From JBCBSS01 sp039819065 (GTDB lineage Bacteria; Bacteroidota; Bacteroidia; Cytophagales; Cyclobacteriaceae), in NCBI GenBank assembly GCA_039819065.1, contig JBCBSS010000001.1, positions 62,001 through 126,000 of the forward strand: a stretch of 64,000 bases of DNA. Direction: 5' to 3'. Shown here one piece after another: positions 42,031 through 49,851 of the stretch. A program made the position numbers and the translations under genes. Under the pieces are notes generated by a model. It was not told the origin of the DNA. It did no database searches and saw only the letters and a list, made by a program, of their open reading frames with translations. Position 1 is the first letter of the stretch. Each line of letters opens with the position of its first letter.

Positions 42031-43020
42031 ATGAAAATGCTTTTTTTAACACTTGTTACGGTAATTTCTCTGCCGTGTACTGCACAAACAACTCAATTCT
42101 ACGGTAAGGAACCGCTTGCGCATACCTATTCTATCGTGGCACGTGATACTGAAACTGGAGAAATGGGTGTTGCAGTACAATCGCATTGGTTTTCAGTGGG
42201 TTCTTTGGTCATTTGGGGGGAAGCCGGTGTGGGTGTTGTAGCTACACAATCTTTCGTGAACCCTTCTTTCGGCCCAAGAGGGTTGTCATTACTAAAAGCT
42301 GGTCTTACACCTCAGATGGCAGTTGACGCGCTTTTAGAAGTAGATGAAGCACGTGAGGTTAGGCAACTGGCTATTCTGGATAAAAATGGAAAGGTAGCGG
42401 CGCATACAGGCAAGAACTGTATCCCCGCGGCCGGGCAGATAGTCGGTGATAATTTCTCGGTTCAGGCTAATCTAATGGCCAATGATAAGGTATGGCCTGC
42501 TATGGCCAAGGCGTTTAAAGAAACTAAAGGCCCTTTAGCTGAGCGCATGTTGGCGGCCCTGCAAGCTGCGCAAAAAGAAGGTGGTGATATACGCGGACAG
42601 CAATCGGCTGCTCTGCTGGTAGTGAAAGCGGAGGCGACTGGGAATATCTGGGAAGATAGAGTGGTAGATCTAAGAGTGGATGATCATGCTACCCCGGTTG
42701 ATGAGTTAAAGAGATTACTCAAAGTTCACCGCGCCTATGAACACATGAACCAAGGAGATTTGGCGGTAGAACATGGTAATATGGAAGAGGCAATGAAAGA
42801 ATATACTGCTGCCGAGGAAATGTTTCCTAATAACCTTGAAATGAAATTCTGGCATGCGGTAACGCTCACTAATACTGGCCAACTGGATGAAGCTTTGCCA
42901 CTGTACAAAGAAGTATTTAGCAAGGACAACAATTGGAAGATATTACTTCCGAGGCTCAAGCCTATAGGGCTATTACAAGTTGATGACAAGGGGCTGGAGA
43001 AGATATTAAAGCTGAAATAA
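42031..43020 (+). CDS. Secreted DUF1028 protein with C-terminal TPR region
   Basis: 329 residues from the ATG at 42031, where the signal peptide starts (MKMLFLTLVTVISLPCTAQ); an ATG 12 codons upstream (41995) is less likely. The N-terminal domain is DUF1028, an Ntn-hydrolase-like fold: HTYSIVARDTETGEMGVAVQ, WGEAGVGVVATQSFVNPSFG, NLMANDKVWPAM and RGQQSAALLVVK. The last ~90 residues have two TPR-like helical pairs (AEHGNMEEAMKEYTAAEEMF and LDEALPLYKEVFSKDN). Such DUF1028-TPR arrangements are seen in other genomes; no activity is established to my knowledge. A small TerB-like gene begins 7 bases later. Confidence 0.85.
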   Translation: MKMLFLTLVTVISLPCTAQTTQFYGKEPLAHTYSIVARDTETGEMGVAVQSHWFSVGSLVIWGEAGVGVVATQSFVNPSFGPRGLSLLKAGLTPQMAVDALLEVDEAREVRQLAILDKNGKVAAHTGKNCIPAAGQIVGDNFSVQANLMANDKVWPAMAKAFKETKGPLAERMLAALQAAQKEGGDIRGQQSAALLVVKAEATGNIWEDRVVDLRVDDHATPVDELKRLLKVHRAYEHMNQGDLAVEHGNMEEAMKEYTAAEEMFPNNLEMKFWHAVTLTNTGQLDEALPLYKEVFSKDNNWKILLPRLKPIGLLQVDDKGLEKILKLK

Positions 43021-43027
43021 CAAACTA

Positions 43028-43432
43028 ATGGACAAAGAATATCAAGAAAAGCTCAGTCACCTTCATGAGTTGATAAAACTATCGCGCATTGATGACAATG
43101 TATCTTTAATAGAATCTACCTTTATTGAAAGGGTAGCCACCCGATTAGGAGTACCTAAAGCTGACTTAGAAAAAGTCAAAAAGAACGAGTTCAAGTTCAC
43201 TCCTTCGACTTACGAATTTGAGCGCATTCCTCAATTTCATAGAATCCTGATCTTAATGGGCATTGACTTGGTCATCACTGAAGAAGAAGCCATTTTCTGC
43301 AAACAGGTTGGCATCAAGATGGGGCTTAATCCTAATGCCATTTTAGATCTACTGGAAATCGTCAAGAAAAAACCAGTAGGGTTACTTAAGCCTTCAGAAA
43401 TAACCGAAATCTTCAAAAGATACGAAAGCTAA
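43028..43432 (+). CDS. Small TerB-like protein
   Basis: 134 residues, acidic and helical, with no signal peptide. The pattern LSHLHELIKLSRIDDNVSLIESTFIERVATRLGV then FHRILILMGIDLVITEEEAIFC then GLNPNAILDLLEIV has the spacing of TerB/DjlA-type helical bundles, which occur in tellurite and membrane-stress contexts but also widely elsewhere. The assignment is moderate. It lies 7 bases after the DUF1028 gene and is probably co-transcribed with it. Confidence 0.65.
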   Translation: MDKEYQEKLSHLHELIKLSRIDDNVSLIESTFIERVATRLGVPKADLEKVKKNEFKFTPSTYEFERIPQFHRILILMGIDLVITEEEAIFCKQVGIKMGLNPNAILDLLEIVKKKPVGLLKPSEITEIFKRYES

Positions 43433-43446
43433 AAACGACGAGCTTC

Positions 43447-43483
43447 CAGAAGCGAAAGCAGTATTAAACTACCATCGCTTCTG
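43447..43483. terminator. Hairpin between convergent genes
   Basis: Arms CAGAAGCGA (43447-43455) and TCGCTTCTG (43475-43483) pair perfectly around a 19-base loop. It lies between the TerB-like gene and the S41 peptidase gene, where a two-way terminator is expected; the T-tail is weak on both strands. Confidence 0.5.
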
Positions 43484-43503
43484 TTTACTCGAAATACTAT
43501 TTT

Positions 43504-44514
43504 CTATCTGAATCGGCTCAAGGCTGTTTCAAGAATGGTGTCTTTACCGGAAGCCCTATCTTCCTCGTCCATATCCACCTTGATATCGGGAGGAATGCCA
43601 TCTTCTATGATAAAGCCATCAGGTAGATAGGTGATAGAAGTAGAAAAGTTGAATGACCATCCGTTGGGAAGCTCCCAACCAACCGGAGCACCGCCTCCTC
43701 CACCGGTCTGATCGCCAATGATGGTCACATGTGGAAAGGCTTTCATCATGGCTGTAAAGAAGTTTGATGCGCTGTATGATCTGCGATTCACTAGCAATAC
43801 AATATCCTGTTCAAAACGAACTTTATCTTCTTCAGGCTCAATAAAAGCTTCATCAGGAGCTGTAAAGTCATCACGCCCAGGCCCGTCCTTATACTTATTG
43901 GTGTACAGGTGCCTTCTTTGATCTGCAATACGTCTGGCCATTCTATATCCGTTTTCTGGATTACCTCCCTCGTTGTTCCTGATGTCCAGAATAACGCCTT
44001 TCAGTCCCTTGAAGCGCTCAATCACGAAATCCAGGTCTTCCTCCCTCACTGGTTGTTGGAAGCTGCGATAGTAGATGTATCCCACAGAGTCGATTACAGT
44101 GTTAATCAGTCTGCCTGAAATCTTAAAGTTGCCCAAGTAGTTTTCTTCCAGTAACTGAAAATCGAAATTCTCAGGGAAGCCCGAATAGGTGCCATCATAA
44201 AATGAGATATCAAATTCCGATCTCAAGTTGACATGTCCATCACGGAGTGTATTGAGCATTTCTTCCATGGTTTCGAATAATGCTACATCGCCCATATCAG
44301 ACGTGATTCTAGGTCGATATTCCATGTAGATAGAATCCCAGTCAATGCCTTTGTAATCAAAGAAGACATACTTCTCATCCATAGTTTTCCACATAATCTC
44401 AAAATTCGATATTGGATTATCGATAGGATCTTGATCCAAAAAAGGGGATTCGCAGCCGCATAGTCCTGCTATTAGGAGTAATGTCGTTGTATATGATCTG
44501 ATATAATTTTTCAT
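43504..44514 (-). CDS. S41-family peptidase lipoprotein
   Basis: 336 residues, lipobox LCGC (Cys 21). After an N-terminal tricorn/C-terminal-processing-type helical region (NFEIMWKTMDEKYVFF), the S41 core contains LRDGHVNL, GYIYYRSF, KGVILDIRNNEGG and the catalytic Ser segment VNRRSYSASNFF followed by HVTIIGDQTGGGGG. There is no obvious PDZ domain, as in other S41 lipoproteins of Bacteroidota. It is the last gene of a six-gene operon led by an ECF sigma factor and starts 11 bases after the preceding gene. It may process envelope proteins under the control of that sigma factor. Confidence 0.88.
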   Translation of the reverse strand: MKNYIRSYTTTLLLIAGLCGCESPFLDQDPIDNPISNFEIMWKTMDEKYVFFDYKGIDWDSIYMEYRPRITSDMGDVALFETMEEMLNTLRDGHVNLRSEFDISFYDGTYSGFPENFDFQLLEENYLGNFKISGRLINTVIDSVGYIYYRSFQQPVREEDLDFVIERFKGLKGVILDIRNNEGGNPENGYRMARRIADQRRHLYTNKYKDGPGRDDFTAPDEAFIEPEEDKVRFEQDIVLLVNRRSYSASNFFTAMMKAFPHVTIIGDQTGGGGGAPVGWELPNGWSFNFSTSITYLPDGFIIEDGIPPDIKVDMDEEDRASGKDTILETALSRFR

Positions 44515-44525
44515 TTTCGGTCGGG

Positions 44526-45365
44526 TTAAAACTTAAATAGGAAACTCACCAAGACTTTATGAGATGCGCTCACAGCATTGAGCTTATTATTGAGGTTATA
44601 GAAGTCCCAATTGTAGGATAGTCTTATAATATTGTTGGTGTTGAGCGGATAGTTCAATTCAAAACGGCTATTGAAACTTTGCAGTTTGTTGATGGTCAGC
44701 AAGTCGCTGTCGTCAAGGCGTTCGCCCACCCAATCGTTCTCAGGGTCGAGATAATTGAAAATATTCAAATAGCTAGGCCGAATGACATGTGATATGACCG
44801 GAATACCGAGTTGATAGTATAGGGTTATTTCTCTTCCCAGCCATCGTACTTTTCTTTCTATGGCTGATGAAACAGCCAGGCTATTGCTGAAGATGAATGT
44901 GATGAACCCGGTATCCAGTTGTTCATTTAACCGGACGTTAGAATGGGATAGTAACTGGCCTCCTAGGTAGAGTTTGTAACGGTTTTTAAAGACTGATTTT
45001 ACATATCTCAGATAAGTATAATCAACATCAAAGCGAATATAATCTCCACGCATAGGCCTTAGCTCGGTAGCATTGCGCGATCTGATGCTGCCATAGACGA
45101 AATCGAAGTAAAGGCGGCTCTTCGACCGTTCTCCGGATTTCTCGTAGCCAAAGCGAGGGAATAGGGAGCCTCCATAATAGTTGAGTGGAGACATGTGCTG
45201 GTCATAAAGCACCACATTTTGACTGCCAATACCGGCAGTTAAATAACGATCCCACTTAGAAGTTTTTGCCTCAGTCGTGTCTAAGTCTTGTGCCTTTCCT
45301 TCATTAAACAGAAACAATGAAGACAAAAGACATAGAAAAAGCGTAGACGTAGTTATCCTGTTCAT
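44526..45365 (-). CDS. Predicted outer-membrane beta-barrel protein
   Basis: 279 residues. Signal peptide ending near NEGKAQ. The rest is rich in alternating strands with aromatic ends (RYLTAGIGSQNVVLYD, SRLYFDFVYGSI, YIRFDVDYTYLRYV, NIIRLSYNWDFYNL) and finishes with KVLVSFLFKF, a C-terminal Phe as in many barrels. I do not recognise a family. It lies in the sigma-factor operon, 42 bases after the 213-residue barrel-like gene. Confidence 0.65.
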   Translation of the reverse strand: MNRITTSTLFLCLLSSLFLFNEGKAQDLDTTEAKTSKWDRYLTAGIGSQNVVLYDQHMSPLNYYGGSLFPRFGYEKSGERSKSRLYFDFVYGSIRSRNATELRPMRGDYIRFDVDYTYLRYVKSVFKNRYKLYLGGQLLSHSNVRLNEQLDTGFITFIFSNSLAVSSAIERKVRWLGREITLYYQLGIPVISHVIRPSYLNIFNYLDPENDWVGERLDDSDLLTINKLQSFNSRFELNYPLNTNNIIRLSYNWDFYNLNNKLNAVSASHKVLVSFLFKF

Positions 45366-45407
45366 AATACGTTATGATTTAAATTTTCAACCTAAATACT
45401 GATTAAA

Positions 45408-46049
45408 CTAAAAAGCGATGCCTATCTCGAATTCTACGATTACTTCTATACTATCATTGACATCGGGGTAAGACTTGATATTTCCTTGAAAGCCAAAATT
45501 GAGATCTAAATAACCATATTTACCTAACCTGCGCTGGAGTCCATAGAGTAATAGCACCGAAACGGAGGTGTCATCATCTTGCGGCCTGACCTGGTAAACT
45601 GGGTCAATACTGACGTAATTAGCCGAGAAATTATTGGCGCTTTTACCCTTCAAAATGCGCTTGTCAAGATTGTAATAATACCTGACACCACCTCTGAACA
45701 GCACATCTCTTATTTCACCTGTTCCACGATTCCCTTGCCAGCCTGTATGTACCAACCAAGACCATTCGGGTTTGAATTTACGCTCGTATGTTAGTCGAAA
45801 AAGCCCAGTCAATGTCGTATCATTTTCAGGACCAGAAAGGGCATAACTGAAAGGGTACAATAGATCAACTTTGAAAAGTTGTGTTTCCTCCACTTGTGCC
45901 CTTATAATGTAGTTATAGGTATTCAACAACTTGTCTTCAGTTCCAGTGTCCACCTCTTCTTCGGTGTTTTCATAGGTAACTTCTTCTTCCTGCCCAAAGC
46001 AAAGGGTAGAAGCTCCTAAGCAGCACAATATGATGAGTAAATTCTTCAC
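45408..46049 (-). CDS. Predicted small outer-membrane protein, GTG start
   Basis: 213 residues, starting at a GTG (46049) that overlaps the stop of the upstream DUF4097 gene as GTGA. A signal peptide (KNLLIILCCLGASTLCFGQ) is followed by an acidic linker and then strand-rich sequence (LTGLFRLTYERKFKPEWSWL, GGVRYYYNLDKR, VSVLLLYGLQRRLGKYGYLD) ending in EFEIGIAF. It looks like a small barrel but no family is recognised. Tight overlap points to coupled translation with the DUF4097 protein. Confidence 0.65.
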   Translation of the reverse strand: MKNLLIILCCLGASTLCFGQEEEVTYENTEEEVDTGTEDKLLNTYNYIIRAQVEETQLFKVDLLYPFSYALSGPENDTTLTGLFRLTYERKFKPEWSWLVHTGWQGNRGTGEIRDVLFRGGVRYYYNLDKRILKGKSANNFSANYVSIDPVYQVRPQDDDTSVSVLLLYGLQRRLGKYGYLDLNFGFQGNIKSYPDVNDSIEVIVEFEIGIAF

Positions 46050-46948
46050 TCTGTAATTATTATTTTTCCAAAAGACGTACTCAACTGAAAACTGGGGCTG
46101 CTACCTATTCTACCGTATTCAAGAGATTTCTTCGACTCAGTAAAACGACCAAAGTGGGCAGTATACCGTTCAGGCACAAGTATCTCTCCGTAGTTAGCTT
46201 CCAAGCTGATATTTATTGCCTCAATAGGCGGTACTTTGACGGTAATGTCGGCTTTGGAGGCACTGATCTTAATCGTTTTCAGATCTGTGATCTTGTTAAT
46301 CACCACATCACCCAAAGTGGTTCTCATATCCCATATTCCTGAAATACCATCCAAGTTGATTTTGGTATGATTAAATGAACCGTTGAATCTTGCATTGATC
46401 GCTTGTCCGGAGAAATTACCAAAGTATCCTTTTACTTCAAGGTCACCAGCAATATCCGAAAGGTTCAAGTCTCCATATTTCAGTTCTATACTAGTCTTGT
46501 TTTGTAGGCCTGAAGCTGTTACGTTGCCATAGCTATTCTCTACATCAAGCTTCGCAGAAGCGGGCAGCCAAATTTCATATTCAGAAAGTAAAAGTGATTT
46601 TACGCGCTGAGTACCTTTGGGTATGGCAAAGTAGTTCTTGATATAGATCGTTCCCTTTCGCTTCTCCATGATATAGCGATGATACTCCAACTCTTTAGTA
46701 GCCATATCCTTATCAGTACCTTTGGCCACTTGCCTCAGAATGACTTTAATATCTTTGGAATTCCAGGTATGCAGTTTAATACTAGCCTTCTCCCCTTCAA
46801 TTTTGATGGTTTCTGAGGGCATGTACTGCATGTCTTTTTCTACCTTCCGCGTAATCACCTGGAGCTTAGACTGAGCCAATGCTCCGGTAGCTATTATATT
46901 AGCCACCAGCCCAAGGGAAAAACCGAATATGTATATCAACTTTTTCAT
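46046..46948 (-). CDS. DUF4097-type beta-solenoid putative adhesin
   Basis: 300 residues with a signal peptide (LIYIFGFSLGLVANIIATGALAQ, given as its hydrophobic span). The mature part shows DUF4097-type repeats of short strands: SIKLHTWNSKDIKVILRQ, AKLDVENSYGNVTASGL, SIELKYGDLNLSDIAGDLEV and TLGDVVINKITD. Such proteins are secreted beta-helices found often beside ECF sigma/anti-sigma pairs; their function is not settled. Start and stop overlap both neighbours in the operon. Confidence 0.8.
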   Translation of the reverse strand: MKKLIYIFGFSLGLVANIIATGALAQSKLQVITRKVEKDMQYMPSETIKIEGEKASIKLHTWNSKDIKVILRQVAKGTDKDMATKELEYHRYIMEKRKGTIYIKNYFAIPKGTQRVKSLLLSEYEIWLPASAKLDVENSYGNVTASGLQNKTSIELKYGDLNLSDIAGDLEVKGYFGNFSGQAINARFNGSFNHTKINLDGISGIWDMRTTLGDVVINKITDLKTIKISASKADITVKVPPIEAINISLEANYGEILVPERYTAHFGRFTESKKSLEYGRIGSSPSFQLSTSFGKIIITE

Positions 46949-47691
46949 TAGCTCATCAACGATTGTATCAAGGCTTTACCAATTTCTGTCTTCTCTTTTT
47001 CCACCTCAATCAGGTAGTTCACTAGTTGCACTTGATGGCGATTCGATTTCACCTCTTGCAGCAGGTGGTTTCTAGCATCCTCCAACTCAATGTAATGATC
47101 CAGCAATCCTTTGAATTCAGGGTCTTCGCACCTGGCAATTAGGTCGGTACAATTCTCCTTAATGAATGTTAGGACTTCATCTTCGGTATTGGCTTCAAAA
47201 TCTTCTATTACCGTCAACGCATCTATATCTTCTTCCCCTACCTCCTCGCTGTAGGTGATAGAAACCGTTTCTTGCTCTTCGCCTTCAAGGTTGATGGTGA
47301 AAAACAAAACAGAAGCGATCAATGAAAGAGAAGCTGCTATTCCCGATATCACACTGAGGTTTCTTCTGAAGAATGATGGATTATCCGTCTCAGTTAGGTT
47401 GTTTAAATCCAATTGAGGCGCTTTAAGTAGCGGCAAGCCATCAATAGCTTCTTTCAGCACAGGTCTGTTAAACTCTTGATATGGCTGGTCATCCAAATCC
47501 GCTTCTATATCAGACCAAATATCTGGTGCTTTCAAAGTCTCCTGACGCACCTCTTCAACCCCTTCCTGCAGTGATTTGCCAGTCTGGTTATCCAAGGCAT
47601 CCGAAATGGCTTTCCATACTTCTTTCGGTGCCTTAAACTTGGGCAAACCCTCTATACTCTTCGACAATATGGTGCGATTGGTCTCCTTCAA
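46948..47691 (-). CDS. Membrane anti-sigma-factor-like protein, TTG start
   Basis: 247 residues with one TM helix at about 112-135 (SVISGIAASLSLIASVLFFT). The cytoplasmic part has two related helical units, each with the pattern of I(D/E)GLP.(F/L)KAP, and the extracytoplasmic part is acidic then helical. It follows the ECF sigma gene by one base, the usual place of an anti-sigma factor, though no zinc-binding ASD motif (HxxxCxxC) is present. The start must be the TTG at 47691, since no ATG lies near the conserved beginning. The 3' end overlaps the DUF4097 start as TAATG. Confidence 0.7.
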   Translation of the reverse strand: MKETNRTILSKSIEGLPKFKAPKEVWKAISDALDNQTGKSLQEGVEEVRQETLKAPDIWSDIEADLDDQPYQEFNRPVLKEAIDGLPLLKAPQLDLNNLTETDNPSFFRRNLSVISGIAASLSLIASVLFFTINLEGEEQETVSITYSEEVGEEDIDALTVIEDFEANTEDEVLTFIKENCTDLIARCEDPEFKGLLDHYIELEDARNHLLQEVKSNRHQVQLVNYLIEVEKEKTEIGKALIQSLMS

Positions 47692-47692
47692 C

Positions 47693-48235
47693 TTAATACA
47701 TGATTTCTTTCAATAACTTTTGTAGCATCTTTTTAGAATGGTACAATTGAGACTTTGAAGTGCCTGCACTGATACCCAATAACTCGGCTACTTCTTTATG
47801 AGCATATCCTTCTACCTCTACTAATAAAAACACGTTTCGGTAACCCTGAGGCAATTTTTTGATGCCCTCTTGCAGGTAATGGCTTGTCAGGTTTTCATCC
47901 CATACAATAGGATCGGCATCGGCTTCATGTGTGTGGTCTTCTATATTCTCAAAGTACATTTTCCTCTTTTGTAATCTTAAAGCTGTGCGCACTACTATCA
48001 CTTTGATCCAGGCGCCAAGTGACGATTTCTGCTGGTAGCTCGCTAGACTTCGAAATACTTCAATGAAGGCTTCTTGAAGGCCATCAGCGGCCTCTTCCTC
48101 ATTGCTCAACATTCTGAACAACAATGTGTACATGCTGTCTTTATACCGGTCATATAGCGCACGCTGCGCGGTGCGATCATGTACCTGACAACCCTCGACC
48201 AGTTCTATTTCGTATGGATCAATTTTAAAACTCAA
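47693..48235 (-). CDS. ECF RNA polymerase sigma factor, TTG start
   Basis: 180 residues. Region 2 (ALYDRYKDSMYTLLFRML, EAADGLQEAFIEVFRSL, about 24-70) and region 4 (LPQGYRNVFLLVEVEGYAHK then EVAELLGISAGTSKSQLYHSKKML, about 125-172) are complete. Only a TTG at 48235 can start the gene: an in-frame TAG stands three codons upstream and the next ATG is inside region 2. It probably directs its own operon (48235 down to 43504) and perhaps others, with activity set by the TM protein that follows. Confidence 0.9.
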   Translation of the reverse strand: MSFKIDPYEIELVEGCQVHDRTAQRALYDRYKDSMYTLLFRMLSNEEEAADGLQEAFIEVFRSLASYQQKSSLGAWIKVIVVRTALRLQKRKMYFENIEDHTHEADADPIVWDENLTSHYLQEGIKKLPQGYRNVFLLVEVEGYAHKEVAELLGISAGTSKSQLYHSKKMLQKLLKEIMY

Positions 48236-48279
48236 GCGACGCTAATTACGGTAATTCAGTGTTTGCTTTTAAAGAAAGT

Positions 48280-48292
48280 AGTGATTATCACT
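48280..48292. promoter_or_regulatory. Short palindrome upstream of the sigma-factor gene
   Basis: AGTGAT and ATCACT are perfect arms around one base, 45-57 bases upstream of the TTG of the sigma gene. It could be an operator, but 13 bases is short enough to arise by chance. Confidence 0.3.
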
Positions 48293-48477
48293 GGAAAGGT
48301 TGTATGGATTTATATTTTTTTAGCGCGGAGGAAAAATGTTACCCATTTTGGTCAGTTCAACGGCAGGCTAACTAGTTGATTGTTTGCTTATTATACAAAA
48401 CTCAACTACCTTATTAGGTACGTTTCCAGTTTTTGCATCAGGAAACTTATACAGCAAGTCACAAGGAATTATTCAAG

Positions 48478-48732
48478 ATGGGACACGAAACCGAATTACA
48501 ACAGCGTATTGAGGATTTGACACTGCTATTGGCTTATCTAACCTCTTCAGATGAAGGTCACTTTGGCAGCGCCAGAAAAACCAGAAAAGGTTTGCCATTA
48601 GAAGCGCTGAATCATTTACAACAGGAAGGCTTAGTAGAACAAATGAGTAAAACGAAGTCGTTATACATCACTGAAAAGGGCGTAGATAAGGCCAAGTTGT
48701 TGGCCAGTGAGTTATTGGGGAAAGATTTTTAA
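48478..48732 (+). CDS. DUF6429-like small protein
   Basis: 84 residues from the ATG at 48478; the frame extends to a TTG at 48433 but that part is not conserved-looking. The pattern IEDLTLLLAYLTSSDE then PLEALNHLQQEGLVEQ then KSLYITEKGVDKAKLLASELL fits DUF6429, small winged-helix-like proteins of unknown role. It is a single plus-strand gene between two minus-strand genes and ends 6 bases before the convergent lipoprotein gene. Confidence 0.7.
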   Translation: MGHETELQQRIEDLTLLLAYLTSSDEGHFGSARKTRKGLPLEALNHLQQEGLVEQMSKTKSLYITEKGVDKAKLLASELLGKDF

Positions 48733-48738
48733 CGTCAT

Positions 48739-49245
48739 TTAGTTAGAAAGTTCATTTTCCGCTCTTTCTATAGCTTTGTCAATATCGACACTGACTTTTT
48801 CAATTTTTTTCATTTCCTCCTTTAAAAAGTTCATCGCCTCTTCATGTGACATCGCATCCAATTCTCGTAGTTTAGGCGTGAAGTCATGCATCCAGCTCAT
48901 CATCCCGTTATCTGCACCTTCCAGTTCATCAATAATTTCCCTAATTGCTTTTCTACGTTCATCACCCACAGGTTTGAGTGCATCTCCCAGACCATCCAAT
49001 GCGGTAATAAGTTGCTGTTTTAAATCATGAATCTGGTCCATGCGGGCCATGGCCGTATCGTGAACCACCAAAACCTCATTACGCAATGTGGATTCCTTCT
49101 CTTCCTCGCTTATCTCCTGTATGGCCTTGTTATCTTCTATGGCCTCTTCTTCCGCATTTTTCTTGGGTGTTTCACAGCTTGCCAGCATACCAAAAAATAC
49201 GACAGCCAAAAGAGCGAAGGAAATAGGTGATTTTATCAGTTTCAT
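48739..49245 (-). CDS. Small coiled-coil lipoprotein
   Basis: 168 residues from the ATG at 49245, where the signal peptide begins (KLIKSPISFALLAVVFFGML) and the lipobox is LASC. The frame extends five codons to a TTG, which is less likely. The mature protein is strongly acidic and helical with heptad-like stretches (EEEAIEDNKAIQEISEEEKE and LKEEMKKIEKVSVDIDKAIE). It resembles small Bacteroidota lipoproteins often called viral A-type inclusion-like repeats, but I cannot assign a role. Confidence 0.75.
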   Translation of the reverse strand: MKLIKSPISFALLAVVFFGMLASCETPKKNAEEEAIEDNKAIQEISEEEKESTLRNEVLVVHDTAMARMDQIHDLKQQLITALDGLGDALKPVGDERRKAIREIIDELEGADNGMMSWMHDFTPKLRELDAMSHEEAMNFLKEEMKKIEKVSVDIDKAIERAENELSN

Positions 49246-49345
49246 AAGTGATGAATTCAACGTTCTATTCTTAGGCTAAGTTAGTCAACGTCAAGAAAAT
49301 ATGAGATCGAAATTGAAAAATTCTGGCTTAGATAATCCGCCAGGT

Positions 49346-49591
49346 TTACTTGGTTACGGGAATCAAATTGTAGGAAAGATCTTGATTCAGTGCTTCGACG
49401 CTAGAAAATAGTTTAATCTCTTTTACGTCTTCCTGAACGCCATATATTACTTCGGCGAAAATCTCTCCGAAGGTATATACACAACACTTCTTATTACCGT
49501 TGATAGCACAGCTTAAAAGGGCTCCTTTTCTTTTGATTAGGGCTGCTTTACGCTCAGGGGATAAGTACTTGAATATCAGTTTAAAAAGCAT
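49346..49591 (-). CDS. Small hypothetical protein
   Basis: 81 residues, basic N-terminus (LFKLIFKYLSPERKAALIKR), then a Cys-containing strand region (LLSCAINGNKKCCVYTFGEIFAEVIYG) and a mixed C-terminal end. No signal peptide, no family that I know. The Cys-Cys pair and the length suggest a small soluble domain. It stands apart from its neighbours, with 260 non-coding bases upstream. Confidence 0.6.
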   Translation of the reverse strand: MLFKLIFKYLSPERKAALIKRKGALLSCAINGNKKCCVYTFGEIFAEVIYGVQEDVKEIKLFSSVEALNQDLSYNLIPVTK

Positions 49592-49676
49592 GGTTATAAA
49601 GTTTTGGTGGTTATCCTAATTGTAAAGAATAAACCCCGGCACCATGACAAAAATTCTAGGCCCTTTATGGCGTCTA

Positions 49677-49703
49677 TTAATGTAACTTTAAGAATTACAT
49701 TAA
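49677..49703. repeat. AT-rich inverted repeat in intergenic space
   Basis: TTAATGTAA (49677-49685) and TTACATTAA (49695-49703) are perfect 9-base arms with a 9-base spacer. It lies upstream of the small gene at 49591 and downstream of phoH. It could be an operator or a weak terminator. Confidence 0.4.
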
Positions 49704-49851
49704 AACATTAGTAAAGTTGCTTTTTTCTTAAGTGACCTTACACGATAGGTTTTACCTGCTTTTCTAATAAAGCCTTGTTGTGCGTAGAATCCAGCCTCTA
49801 TAAAGCGAATTATGATGATTTTCTTGCGTGTGACAGACTATATCATTTCAG

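Noticed and set aside
49703..49837. 45-codon open minus-strand frame rich in Lys/Arg between phoH and the small gene
   Set aside because: There is no ATG, GTG or TTG start before the last residues, and an in-frame TAG bounds it. It reads like a plausible peptide but cannot be supported as a gene.
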